Source of the DNA: Poriferisodalis sp965208485
GTDB taxonomy: Bacteria > Actinomycetota > Acidimicrobiia > Acidimicrobiales > Poriferisodalaceae
Reading direction: 5' to 3'
Assembly (NCBI RefSeq): GCF_965208485.1
Contig: NZ_OZ242344.1
Coordinates: 2,914,001-2,978,000, forward strand
Length of the DNA stretch: 64,000 bases
Part shown: positions 34,705 through 44,478 of the stretch, in pieces
How the letters are laid out: each line of letters starts with the position of its first letter
Position numbering within the stretch: the stretch's first letter is position 1
The notes under the pieces: model-generated
What the model saw: the letters and a program-made list of their open reading frames with translations, nothing else
Database searches by the model: none
Told to the model about the DNA's origin: nothing
Made by a program: the position numbers and the translations under genes

Positions 34705-35286
34705 CTATCGCTCAAGCTGACTCAGGAACTCGTTGAGGGATGAGAAACACCCGGCCTCGAACAGCACGGTGCGGAAACCGACTGCACGCGCTGCATCGGT
34801 GTTCTTCTGGCGGTCGTCCACGAACAGGCACTTACCGGGCTCAGCCCCAATCATGCCAAGCAGCGCGAGGAAGGCCTCGGCATCGGGTTTGCGGACACCG
34901 ATGTCGCCGGAGATGCACCAAGAACCGATGAACTCTGCCAAGCCGAAGTGATCGCGTTGTAGGGCGGCCCACTCGCTCATGTCGTTCGACAGGCATGCGA
35001 CGCGTATGCCGCGAGCTGTCGCTTCCTCGAGCAGATCCTTGAGGCCAGGCGAAAGCGTGTGACCTGTGATGTAGTCGGCATCACTGCCGTCGACGCCGCA
35101 CCGCTGCCAGAACTGCGAACTGGTCATCCGGCCGAGGCTGGCGTCGAGATAGAGGGCCTCGATTTCCGAATCAGCGAGCTGACAGCCGTTGCCGCGCAGG
35201 TATGGGATGAGCAGCTCGGCGACGTCGTCACCGGCGTGATACATGACGCCCATCGCATCCAGCACAAGCCAACGAACATCGCTCAT
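34705..35286 (-). CDS. HAD-superfamily hydrolase-like protein
   Basis: 193 residues from ATG 35286. Motif I reads LVLDAMGVMY near 8-17, so the second Asp of the usual DxDxT/V is Met. ACLSNDMSEW is motif II, the lysine is in GVRKPDAEAF and CLFVDDRQKN carries the paired acids. Without the second Asp the protein may be a weak or altered phosphatase. Cap segment near 40-75 is helical. It stands alone next to the vapBC pair. Confidence 0.8.
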   Translation of the reverse strand: MSDVRWLVLDAMGVMYHAGDDVAELLIPYLRGNGCQLADSEIEALYLDASLGRMTSSQFWQRCGVDGSDADYITGHTLSPGLKDLLEEATARGIRVACLSNDMSEWAALQRDHFGLAEFIGSWCISGDIGVRKPDAEAFLALLGMIGAEPGKCLFVDDRQKNTDAARAVGFRTVLFEAGCFSSLNEFLSQLER

Positions 35287-35307
35287 GCTGCCCGCAGCCA
35301 TCTTGGG

Positions 35308-35703
35308 CTACGGCCGGACTTCGATGAAGCCTGCTGCGCTGAAGTCGCCGTCGAATGCCAACGCCTCGGTGATTCGCTCGCGGCGCATGATCTCGAAGCT
35401 GGTGGCATCCACGTAGGAATAGGCGCGTTCATCGCGCCGGTGCAGCCATTCCCACGCCCGCACGTCGACCGATTCATCGACCAAGGCGACCGATACGCGA
35501 GCCGAGTCACGGATGTCGTTGACGGCTCGCACGGCGGCCATGTGGCCGGCTCTGCGTCGCAGCCACGTCCATGTCTCCCCGAGCACGGCAGTCGACGTTC
35601 GAACCGGGTGTTGATCATGGCGCCACAGAGCTGCCGCAGCGACGTGGTTACGGTCTCGGGTGACTTGCAGCGCGATCCAGTAGGAGGTATCGGCGAACCT
35701 CAT
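35308..35703 (-). CDS. VapC-type PIN-domain toxin
   Basis: 131 residues from ATG 35703. MRFADTSYWIALQVTRD holds the first Asp, VLGETWTWLRRR the Glu, and SYVDATSFEIMRRERI near 96-111 the third Asp; LAFDGDFSAAGF is the last acidic pair. PIN ribonuclease, the toxin half of a toxin-antitoxin pair. Its ATG overlaps the stop of the antitoxin gene before it by 4 bases. Stop at 35308, 22 bp from the HAD start. Confidence 0.85.
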   Translation of the reverse strand: MRFADTSYWIALQVTRDRNHVAAAALWRHDQHPVRTSTAVLGETWTWLRRRAGHMAAVRAVNDIRDSARVSVALVDESVDVRAWEWLHRRDERAYSYVDATSFEIMRRERITEALAFDGDFSAAGFIEVRP

Positions 35704-35924
35704 TCGCCGTAGCCGTAGATGACCGCATCGATGTCGTCGTCGGGTTCGACATCGAGCCATCCGATGAGCGCGTCGACGGGATCGTCCCCTACCGGTCGTT
35801 GGGCCTCGAGCAATGTGCGCACAGCGTCTCGCATCAGCGCCGAACGTGACACTCCCTGCTTCGCTGCCGCTGCTGTCAGCGCGTCGTCAATGTCGGGCTC
35901 CATATAGAGCTGTATACGCCGCAC
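35700..35924 (-). CDS. VapB-type ribbon-helix-helix antitoxin
   Basis: 74 residues from GTG 35924. VRRIQLYMEPDIDDALTAAA is the DNA-binding strand and first helix, and GVSRSALMRDAVRTLLEA the second helix of an Arc/MetJ fold. The acidic tail VDALIGWLDVEPDDDIDAVI would bind and block VapC. An ATG 33 bases upstream is also in frame. Autorepression is expected from the family. Confidence 0.85.
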   Translation of the reverse strand: MRRIQLYMEPDIDDALTAAAAKQGVSRSALMRDAVRTLLEAQRPVGDDPVDALIGWLDVEPDDDIDAVIYGYGE

Positions 35925-36094
35925 ACCTGCAATATACACCGCGCAACTCTTGGGCATCCGTTGCGAATGGCGGCCACCAGCGGCGGTGACCGCGCCACCT
36001 GAGTGCGCGGAGCGCCGGACTCAAAGTTATGAAACTTGCTGTGGGTTTGACTTCTTGTCCAAGACTTTGCAAAAGGAGTCGCCGCGGGCGTGGT

Positions 36095-37684
36095 CTACGG
36101 GATGATCGACAGGACTGCGTCCGCGCTCCACTCGAGGAGTGTCTGCGGAAGGACGCCGACAACGAGTGTCACTGCCACGCACAGCGTGATGGCAAGCACG
36201 GTCGTCAAAGGCAGGTCCCCCCAGCGCGGGCGGCTGGGTCGGGCAGCCGGAGCGGTCTCGTCCGCATCCGCTGCGCCCTCGGGTGCATACATCGCCAGCA
36301 CGACGCGCAGGTAGGCAAACGCACTCACGACGGCCGTGACCATGGCGACGGCGGCCAGGACGTAGCCGCGGGTTCCAATAGCGGCACGGATGACCTCGAA
36401 CTTCGCCACGAATCCTGCAGTGAGCGGCACGCCCGCCTGTGCCAGCAGCAGCACGGCGAATGCGAGCGCCAGCACCGGACGGCGACGAGCCAGCCCGCCG
36501 TAGCGGCTGAGATCGTGCCGGCTGACGCCGTCGTCAGGATCCCCCGCAGCTCCGATGACCACCGACAGCACGGCGAAGCTGCCCAGCGCCATGAACGAAT
36601 AGGCAATGAGGTAGAAGAGGGCTGAGGAAACAGCGTCGCCCCCGCCTTCGTTCCACTGCGCCAGCCCGCTGACGTCCGGGACCGCGGAGAGACCGACCAG
36701 CACGAAGCCGGCGTGGCTGATCGAGCTGAACGCCAGCATGCGCTTCACGTCGGACTGGCAAATAGCCATCACCGCGCCGACGGACAGCGTGGCGAATGCC
36801 AGCGCGACGATGATCGGCGACCACGCAGTGCTCTGCTGAAAGACCGCCACGTACAGAACGCGCGCCAGTGCTGCGAATCCCGCTGCCTTGGCAATCGACG
36901 CCAAGTAGCCGGTGACTGGGCTGGGCGCCCCCTCGTAGGTATCGGGTGCCCAGAAGTGGAACGGGACGGCGGCGACCTTGAAACCCAGGCCGACAAGCAG
37001 CAACGCAATGCCGGCGAGCAGCAAATAGTCGGCTTCTCGCACCGTCTCGAAGAGGAACTCGCCGATCCCGCTGAGGTTCGTGCCGCCAGTAGAGCCATAG
37101 ACGAGCGCGATGCCGTACAGGAAGAACGCCGAGCTGAACGCCCCCAGCACGAAGTACTTCATGGCCGACTCGCGAGCGCTGGCCCGCCGGCCTGCCAGCG
37201 CGATCAGCACGTACAGGGCGATCGACAGCGATTCGAGGCCCAGGAACAGCACGATGAGGTCGTTCGCGCCGGCCATGACCACGGCCCCTGCTGCCGATGC
37301 CAGCAGCAGCGCCGCGAACTCGGGCGGCGCCATGTCATAGCGATCGAGAGCCGAATGCGCGACGAGCGCTGTGATGACGACACCAGCACCGATCAGCACC
37401 GTGAGCAGGAGACTGAAGCCGTCGCTGACGAATGCGCCTGCCAGCGTGGGCCGGGGTGTCGTTCCCCACATTCCCCACTGCACGGAGGCGACGATGGCCG
37501 CAGCCGCACCCGTGGCGATGGCAGTGCTGGTGGACACCCAGCCAGGCAGGGTGCGCGGTGCCAGCGAAGCCACCAGCAGCAGCACGAGCGCCGCGCCCAC
37601 CAGGATGATCTGCGGGACGAGCACCCACCAGTCGACGCTCGGCGAAGCGAACGTTTCGCTGAACAGCTCGTCGAGCGGCGGCAT
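36095..37684 (-). CDS. nuoN: NADH-quinone oxidoreductase chain N (operon 2)
   Basis: Antiporter-like subunit, 529 residues. FHFWAPDTYEGAPSPVTGYL near 243-262 and SIAKAAGFAALARVLY near 263-278 carry the channel residues; SDVKRMLAFSSISHAGFVLV near 310-330 is the second half. Only moderately similar to the operon-1 NuoN, so the two operons are not a recent duplication. ATG 37684 overlaps the nuoM2 stop by one base (TGATG). Last gene of the operon. Confidence 0.95.
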   Translation of the reverse strand: MPPLDELFSETFASPSVDWWVLVPQIILVGAALVLLLVASLAPRTLPGWVSTSTAIATGAAAAIVASVQWGMWGTTPRPTLAGAFVSDGFSLLLTVLIGAGVVITALVAHSALDRYDMAPPEFAALLLASAAGAVVMAGANDLIVLFLGLESLSIALYVLIALAGRRASARESAMKYFVLGAFSSAFFLYGIALVYGSTGGTNLSGIGEFLFETVREADYLLLAGIALLLVGLGFKVAAVPFHFWAPDTYEGAPSPVTGYLASIAKAAGFAALARVLYVAVFQQSTAWSPIIVALAFATLSVGAVMAICQSDVKRMLAFSSISHAGFVLVGLSAVPDVSGLAQWNEGGGDAVSSALFYLIAYSFMALGSFAVLSVVIGAAGDPDDGVSRHDLSRYGGLARRRPVLALAFAVLLLAQAGVPLTAGFVAKFEVIRAAIGTRGYVLAAVAMVTAVVSAFAYLRVVLAMYAPEGAADADETAPAARPSRPRWGDLPLTTVLAITLCVAVTLVVGVLPQTLLEWSADAVLSIIP

Positions 37685-39318
37685 CAGTGATCGTCCCCGT
37701 CGTGGCTGCCGGCACTGTCGGCGGAGCTGTCACCGGCGTCGACGATCACCGGATCGTCCGGGTCTGGCAAATCGAAGTCGCTGTGCTCGTCAAGATGCAC
37801 CAGCAGTGTCTCGGCGGCGGGTTCGGTGGCGTGGAGCAGCAGCTTGGGGTACACGCCGAGCGCCACGGCGGCGATGACGAACGGTGCCAGCGTCAGCAAC
37901 TCGCCCCGGCGCAAGTCAGGCGTCTTGCGGTCGGCCGCTGCGGGCGGACCGTGGAACACACGCTGGTAGGCCCACAGCAGGTACAGCGCCGCCAGGATCA
38001 CGCCGGTGGCAGCAATGATCGTCCACCAGCGCCTGGTCTCGAACGAGCCGATCAGGATCAAGAACTCGCCGACGAAGCCGTTGAGACCCGGCACGCCGAT
38101 CGACGACAGCATGATCAGGGTGAACACCCCGGCATAGACCGGGGCCGCCGACTGGATTCCGGCGAGCTCGTCGATCTGCCGTGTTCGGCGCCGCTCATAG
38201 AGCATCCCCACCAAGAGGAACAACGCGCCGGTGCTGATGCCGTGATTGACCATCTGGATCACGCCGCCGCCGATGGCCTGAGTGGTGAAGGCGAAGATGC
38301 CGAGCACGATGAAGCCCATGTGGGCCACCGAGGAATAGGCCACCAGCCGTTTGAGGTCGCGTTGCATCGCCGCGGTGATCGCACCCCAGATGACCCCCAC
38401 GACGCCGACGGTGGCCAGCACCGGCGCGGCCCAGTCGGACGCCTCCGGGAACAGGTAGAGGCCGAATCGCAGCAGACCGTAGGTGCCCAGCTTCAGCAGC
38501 ACCGCAGCCAGCACCACCGAACCTGCGGTCGGTGCCTCGGTGTGCGCATCGGGCAGCCAGGTGTGCAGCGGCACCACCGGCACCTTCACCAGAAAGGCGA
38601 TCGCGAATGCCACGAAGCAGAGGCGTGCCGCGTTCGTGGCCAGCTGCTGGCCTTCAGCCAGCGTCACGAGGTCGAACGTGATGCCGCTGTCGGGCGAGCC
38701 GAGCACGGCGGTGGCCACGATCGCGACGAGCAGCAGTGCCGAACCCGCCATCGTGTAGATGAAGAACTTGGTGGCGGCGTAGCGGCGCCCGTCGTAGCCC
38801 CAGCCTGCGATCAGCAGGTACATGGGCACCAGCACCACTTCGAACATCACGAAGAACAGGAACAGGTCGAGCGCCACGAACGCGCCGACAGAGCCGGCCT
38901 GCAACAGCAGCATCCACGCCGTGTAGGGCTTCGGATCGTGGTGCGGGTCGACGCCGGCCAGCACGATCGGCACGATCACGCTGGTCAGTACCACCAGCCA
39001 CAGCGAGATGCCGTCGACGCCGACATGCCACGAGATCCCCAGGTCCGGAATCCACGACTGATGGCTGACGAATTGAAAGCCCTCTCCGACCGATTCGGCC
39101 TTGTTCGCTGCGGCAGTGTCGAACTGCCAAGCCAACGCCAGCGCCAGCGCGCCGGCGATACCGGCGAACAGCGCCCCCATCGGTCGGGCGAGGTCCGGCC
39201 GGCTTCGCGGCAGCAGGGCGACCACGAGCGCGCCCACCGCGGGCACGAAGATCAACGCGTTGAGGAACGGGAAATCAGCTCCCGAGTCCGAGGCGGCAAG
39301 CAGCGCATTCGCCGTCAT
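37684..39318 (-). CDS. nuoM: NADH-quinone oxidoreductase chain M (operon 2)
   Basis: Antiporter-like subunit, 544 residues from ATG 39318. HTWLPDAHTEAPTAGSVVLA near 247-267 and AAVLLKLGTYGLLRFGLYLF carry the channel His/Lys, and MQRDLKRLVAYSSVAHMGFI near 325-345 the second half-channel. C-terminus ends with His/Asp-rich DSSADSAGSHDGDDH, unusual for NuoM. The ATG overlaps the stop of the preceding 66-codon ORF (ATGA). Confidence 0.95.
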   Translation of the reverse strand: MTANALLAASDSGADFPFLNALIFVPAVGALVVALLPRSRPDLARPMGALFAGIAGALALALAWQFDTAAANKAESVGEGFQFVSHQSWIPDLGISWHVGVDGISLWLVVLTSVIVPIVLAGVDPHHDPKPYTAWMLLLQAGSVGAFVALDLFLFFVMFEVVLVPMYLLIAGWGYDGRRYAATKFFIYTMAGSALLLVAIVATAVLGSPDSGITFDLVTLAEGQQLATNAARLCFVAFAIAFLVKVPVVPLHTWLPDAHTEAPTAGSVVLAAVLLKLGTYGLLRFGLYLFPEASDWAAPVLATVGVVGVIWGAITAAMQRDLKRLVAYSSVAHMGFIVLGIFAFTTQAIGGGVIQMVNHGISTGALFLLVGMLYERRRTRQIDELAGIQSAAPVYAGVFTLIMLSSIGVPGLNGFVGEFLILIGSFETRRWWTIIAATGVILAALYLLWAYQRVFHGPPAAADRKTPDLRRGELLTLAPFVIAAVALGVYPKLLLHATEPAAETLLVHLDEHSDFDLPDPDDPVIVDAGDSSADSAGSHDGDDH

Positions 39319-39511
39319 GAGCCAGCCCACGCAATGATCGCGATGACCGCCCCGGCTGTGACCAGCACGGACGCGCTCATGACTCGTCCCACAGCACAGA
39401 CCCGACGCACACACTGATCCTGAGATGCAGGTGCCTGCTTGGATCCCGAATCGACCTCGCCCCGCAGCGCCAGCCAGACGACGATAGGAATGACGCCCAG
39501 CAGGATGAGAT

Positions 39512-39515
<4 letters not shown>
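39315..39515 (-). CDS. Small two-helix ORF between nuoL2 and nuoM2
   Basis: 66 residues, coupled on both sides: ATGA overlaps with the nuoL2 stop and the nuoM2 start. The first segment LGVIPIVVWLALRG copies the end of NuoL2 (AIILVVWLALRG), and the DNA repeat CGCCCCGCAGCGCCAGCCAG lies at 39457-39476 and 39519-39538, with identity continuing to about 39482 and 39544. The second segment is VLVTAGAVIAIIAWAGS. It looks like a duplicated nuoL end that became a coupled spacer gene. Whether it is an extra subunit is unknown. Confidence 0.5.
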
Positions 39516-41416
<1,901 letters not shown>

Positions 41417-41419
41417 GAC

Positions 41420-41491
41420 TCAGATCTCTCCGCCAGTCGCCGGGAGGAACCTTGCCACTGTCCGATGCAGCGCTCTTCGAGGCTCGACCAT
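41420..41491 (-). CDS. Possible 23-codon spacer ORF between nuoK2 and nuoL2
   Basis: ATG 41491 with GGAGGA 8 bases upstream opens MVEPRRALHRTVARF and stops 3 bases before the nuoL2 ATG (TGAGTCATG). It starts MVE like NuoL2, and the DNA ATGGTCGA is shared. Unlike the other spacer ORFs it does not overlap the upstream stop. Weak candidate. Confidence 0.25.
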   Translation of the reverse strand: MVEPRRALHRTVARFLPATGGEI

Positions 41492-41509
41492 CGCTTCAGT
41501 CCTCCGCCT

Positions 41510-41824
41510 CTAACCCCGCAGGGCGGACAAATCGTCCGCCGTGGCGTGCGGGGAGGCACGCAGCACCGCGACCACCAATCCGAGGCCCACCACGACCTCG
41601 GCAGCAGCAACCACCAGAACGAACAGCACCACCGTCTGTCCGTGCACGTCGCCGAAGCGATCCGCGAACGCGATGAAGCTGAGATTGACGCCGTTCAGCA
41701 TCAGCTCGACGCACATCAGCATGATCAGCGGGTTGCGCCGCACCAGCAATCCCGTGCCGCCGATGATGAACAGCAACGCGCCGAGGATCAGGTACCAGCT
41801 CGTCACCACCTCGAGACCGCTCAT
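41510..41824 (-). CDS. nuoK: NADH-quinone oxidoreductase chain K (operon 2)
   Basis: 104 residues. VRRNPLIMLMCVELMLNGVN near 27-46 has the membrane Glu, and AAAEVVVGLGLVVAVLR near 73-89 the second. Start overlaps the nuoJ2 stop by 4 bases (ATGA). Confidence 0.95.
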   Translation of the reverse strand: MSGLEVVTSWYLILGALLFIIGGTGLLVRRNPLIMLMCVELMLNGVNLSFIAFADRFGDVHGQTVVLFVLVVAAAEVVVGLGLVVAVLRASPHATADDLSALRG

Positions 41825-42459
41825 CGGTTGGCCTCGGTCGAACTGCTGACCCCTCGAACCCCTGATGCACCGCCGTTGTGCTGGCTGGTGCGCCGCCCAT
41901 CGGCGCCATCGCTGCGACGAGCAAGGATCACCGTGCCGATGACGGCCACGATGAGCATCAGCGAGGTCAGCTCGAGTGCGTACACGTAATCGGAGAACAA
42001 CGATCGGGCAAGGGCGCTGACATCAGCGACGTAGTCCGTGGGGTCTTCGCCGACATCGACGCCCTCCGCTGCTGCGGTCTCGAGCGCCAGCGACTTGGCG
42101 CCCTTGAACAGCCGGTCGACGGCAGCCACCAGCCAGACCAGTACGGCCGCACCGCCGAGGCCGAACGCCGCAGCGGTCCAACGCTGTGCCGGCAGCGCCC
42201 CCAACGAGAGATCAGCGGCCCGGTCGACACCCAGCAGCATGATGACGAACAGGAACAGCACAACGATCGCGCCCGCATACACGATGACCTGCACCGCTGC
42301 GATGAAGTGCGCCTGCTGGGCCACGAACAGCACTGCGATGCCGAACAGCGTCATCACCAGCATGAGCGCCGCGTGAACCGGATTGCGCGAGAGCACGACG
42401 CCGATCGCGCCGACGAGGCACGCGGCGGCGGCAACCGCGAACACGACCACCTCAACCAT
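41821..42459 (-). CDS. nuoJ: NADH-quinone oxidoreductase chain J (operon 2)
   Basis: 212 residues. GVVLSRNPVHAALMLVMTLF near 21-40 and FIAAVQVIVYAGAIVVLFLF near 53-72 identify NuoJ. A C-terminal extension after the last helix (SDGADGRRTSQHNGGASGV) is rich in small polar residues. Adjoins nuoI2 with a shared boundary base and overlaps nuoK2. Confidence 0.95.
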   Translation of the reverse strand: MVEVVVFAVAAAACLVGAIGVVLSRNPVHAALMLVMTLFGIAVLFVAQQAHFIAAVQVIVYAGAIVVLFLFVIMLLGVDRAADLSLGALPAQRWTAAAFGLGGAAVLVWLVAAVDRLFKGAKSLALETAAAEGVDVGEDPTDYVADVSALARSLFSDYVYALELTSLMLIVAVIGTVILARRSDGADGRRTSQHNGGASGVRGVSSSTEANR

Positions 42460-43166
42460 CAGAGGCCGTTCCCGTGACCGTGTTCATCACCGGAGTCCCG
42501 GTGCTCACCTGCGGCGGCGTGGCTGCTTTCTGCTGTCTCGGCTGCCGTCGGCGACGCAGCGTCGAGATCGTCGTCCGGCTCGGCGTGCTGGCCCTGTTCT
42601 GGCGCTCTCACCCCGTAGCCCAGCTCGCCGCTCCACGCGACGCGCCCTTCATAGGCCGGCTGGCCCGAGGGGGATGTCGCCCGCATCCAGCCTGACGTGT
42701 GCTCGTCGTCGCCTGGATGCCACAGTTCCCATGGCTGTCGCCGAGGACGACCGTCGTCGTCAGTGAGCAGCTCGTCCTTGGTGTAGATGGCGTCGCGCCG
42801 GGTGGGGAAGCTGAACTCGAAGACCTTCGTCTCGGTGATGGCCTCGGTGGGACAGGCCTCCACGCACAGATCGCAGTGGATGCAGCGCAGGTAGTTGATC
42901 TCGTAGACGTAGCCGTAGCGCTCCCCGGGCGCGACCGGGTTATCAGGGGGATTGTCGGCTCCGCGCACGTAGATGCAGCGGGCAGGGCACACCCCGGCGC
43001 ACAGCTCGCATCCGATGCACTTCTCCATGCCGTCGGGGTAGCGGTTGAGCACATGGCGGCCGTGAAAGCGAGGCGGCTTCGGCCGCTTGTCATGCGGATA
43101 CTCGGTGGTGACACGCTCATCGAAGAGCTTGCCGAAGGTGACAACGAACCCGTCGAGATATCCCAT
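42459..43166 (-). CDS. nuoI: NADH-quinone oxidoreductase chain I (operon 2)
   Basis: Two-cluster ferredoxin-type subunit, 235 residues from ATG 43166 (AGGGAG 7 bases upstream). CIGCELCAGVCPARCIYV near 50-67 and CIHCDLCVEACPTEAITE near 93-110 are complete. The C-terminal tail of about 60 residues is acidic and His-rich (GEHRDSGDEHGHGNGL) and absent from NuoI1. The frame is open far upstream in nuoH2, but homology starts at MGYLDGF. ATG overlaps the nuoH2 stop (TGATG). Confidence 0.95.
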   Translation of the reverse strand: MGYLDGFVVTFGKLFDERVTTEYPHDKRPKPPRFHGRHVLNRYPDGMEKCIGCELCAGVCPARCIYVRGADNPPDNPVAPGERYGYVYEINYLRCIHCDLCVEACPTEAITETKVFEFSFPTRRDAIYTKDELLTDDDGRPRRQPWELWHPGDDEHTSGWMRATSPSGQPAYEGRVAWSGELGYGVRAPEQGQHAEPDDDLDAASPTAAETAESSHAAAGEHRDSGDEHGHGNGL

Positions 43167-44404
43167 CAGCTTCTCCCTGTGGCCGAGGCCGGCACTTCTT
43201 CGTCCGCATCCGCCGTGTTGCGCTTGGCCGCTCGCAAGGCTGCTGACAGCAGCAGCCACCCCAGCGCGAACACTGCGGCGCTCACCCCCAGCGTCACAGC
43301 GAGCCGTTGCGCGACGCTCCAACCCTCCTGCTCGAACACCAGTTGCCGCAGACCCAAGAACATCAGCCAGAACAGCATCACCGGGATAAGCACCTTCCAC
43401 CCCAGCGACATGAGCTGGTCGTAGCGCAACCTCGGCAGCGTCGCCCGGAACCAGACGAACATGAACAGGAACGCGAGCACCTTGGCCAAGAACCACACGG
43501 TCGGCCACAGCCACGTCCAGCCGAAGAACACCGGCCCAGCCGGACCGCCGAAGAACAGCGTGACCATGATCGCCGACATCGTGATGACGTTCATGAACTC
43601 GGCCAGGAAGAACAAGGCGAAGCGGATCGACGAGTACTCCGTGTGGAAGCCGCCCACCAGCTCCTGCTCGGCTTCCACCAGGTCGAACGGCGGCCGGTTC
43701 AGCTCGGCGGTGGCAGAGATGAGGAAGACCAGGAACGGCACGATGCCGGTCGTCAGCAGCAGCCAGGTGTTCACGCCTCCGGCCTGGGACGCCACGATGC
43801 TCTGGGTGGAGAGCGAACCCGCCACGATCACCACGGCGACGACCGACATGCCCAGTGCCGCCTCATAGGAGATCGCCTGAGCGGACGCGCGCACCGAGCC
43901 GATCAGCGGGTACTTCGAGCCTGACGACCAGCCCGCCAGCATCACGCCGTAGACGGCAACCGAAGACATGGCGAGCAGCAGCAGGACGCCGACCGGCGGG
44001 TCGGCCACCTGCAGGATCGTCTCCTTGCCGAACAGCGTGACCGTGCCCTGACGACCCGGCTCGTCGGCAAAAACGCCGCCGACGGGAACGATGGCGAACG
44101 CCACGAAGGCAGTGACAGCGGAGATGTACGGGGCCAGCCGGAACACCAGCGGATCTGCATTGGCGGGGCGCAGATCTTCCTTGAAGAAGAACTTCACGCC
44201 GTCGGCGAACGCCTGCAGCAGCCCCCACGGCCCGGCCACATTGGGGCCGATGCGGTGCTGCATGTCCGAGATCAGCTTGCGCTCGAACCAGATCATGAAC
44301 ATGGTGGCGACGAGCAACGCGCCGAAGGCCACGAGCACTTTGACGCCCATGACGGCGATGTCGCCCCAGTCGGCGCCGTCTGCAAACAGCGGATCGCCTG
44401 TCAC
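43166..44404 (-). CDS. nuoH: NADH-quinone oxidoreductase chain H (operon 2)
   Basis: 412 residues. MQHRIGPNVAGPWGLLQAFA near 49-68 and FDLVEAEQELVGGFHTEYSS near 239-258 are the signatures. GTG 44404 (VTGDPLFADG) overlaps the stop of a 25-codon spacer ORF as GTGA. C-terminal extension RNTADADEEVPASATGRS. Confidence 0.95.
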   Translation of the reverse strand: MTGDPLFADGADWGDIAVMGVKVLVAFGALLVATMFMIWFERKLISDMQHRIGPNVAGPWGLLQAFADGVKFFFKEDLRPANADPLVFRLAPYISAVTAFVAFAIVPVGGVFADEPGRQGTVTLFGKETILQVADPPVGVLLLLAMSSVAVYGVMLAGWSSGSKYPLIGSVRASAQAISYEAALGMSVVAVVIVAGSLSTQSIVASQAGGVNTWLLLTTGIVPFLVFLISATAELNRPPFDLVEAEQELVGGFHTEYSSIRFALFFLAEFMNVITMSAIMVTLFFGGPAGPVFFGWTWLWPTVWFLAKVLAFLFMFVWFRATLPRLRYDQLMSLGWKVLIPVMLFWLMFLGLRQLVFEQEGWSVAQRLAVTLGVSAAVFALGWLLLSAALRAAKRNTADADEEVPASATGRS

Positions 44405-44478
44405 GACAACGCTCCATTACACGCCGCGGCATCGCCATGCCCTGCGGGGCCATCCGCAAAGAGCGGGTCGCAAGTCAC
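44401..44478 (-). CDS. Coupled 25-codon spacer ORF between nuoG2 and nuoH2
   Basis: GTG 44478 overlaps the nuoG2 stop (GTGA), and its TGA overlaps the nuoH2 GTG (GTGA). The peptide begins VTCDPLFADG, a near copy of the NuoH2 start VTGDPLFADG, and the DNA repeats TGCAAACAGCGGATCGC-like sequence at 44380-44396 and 44453-44469. It is a degenerate duplicate of the nuoH 5' end that has kept an open frame. Confidence 0.5.
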   Translation of the reverse strand: MTCDPLFADGPAGHGDAAACNGALS

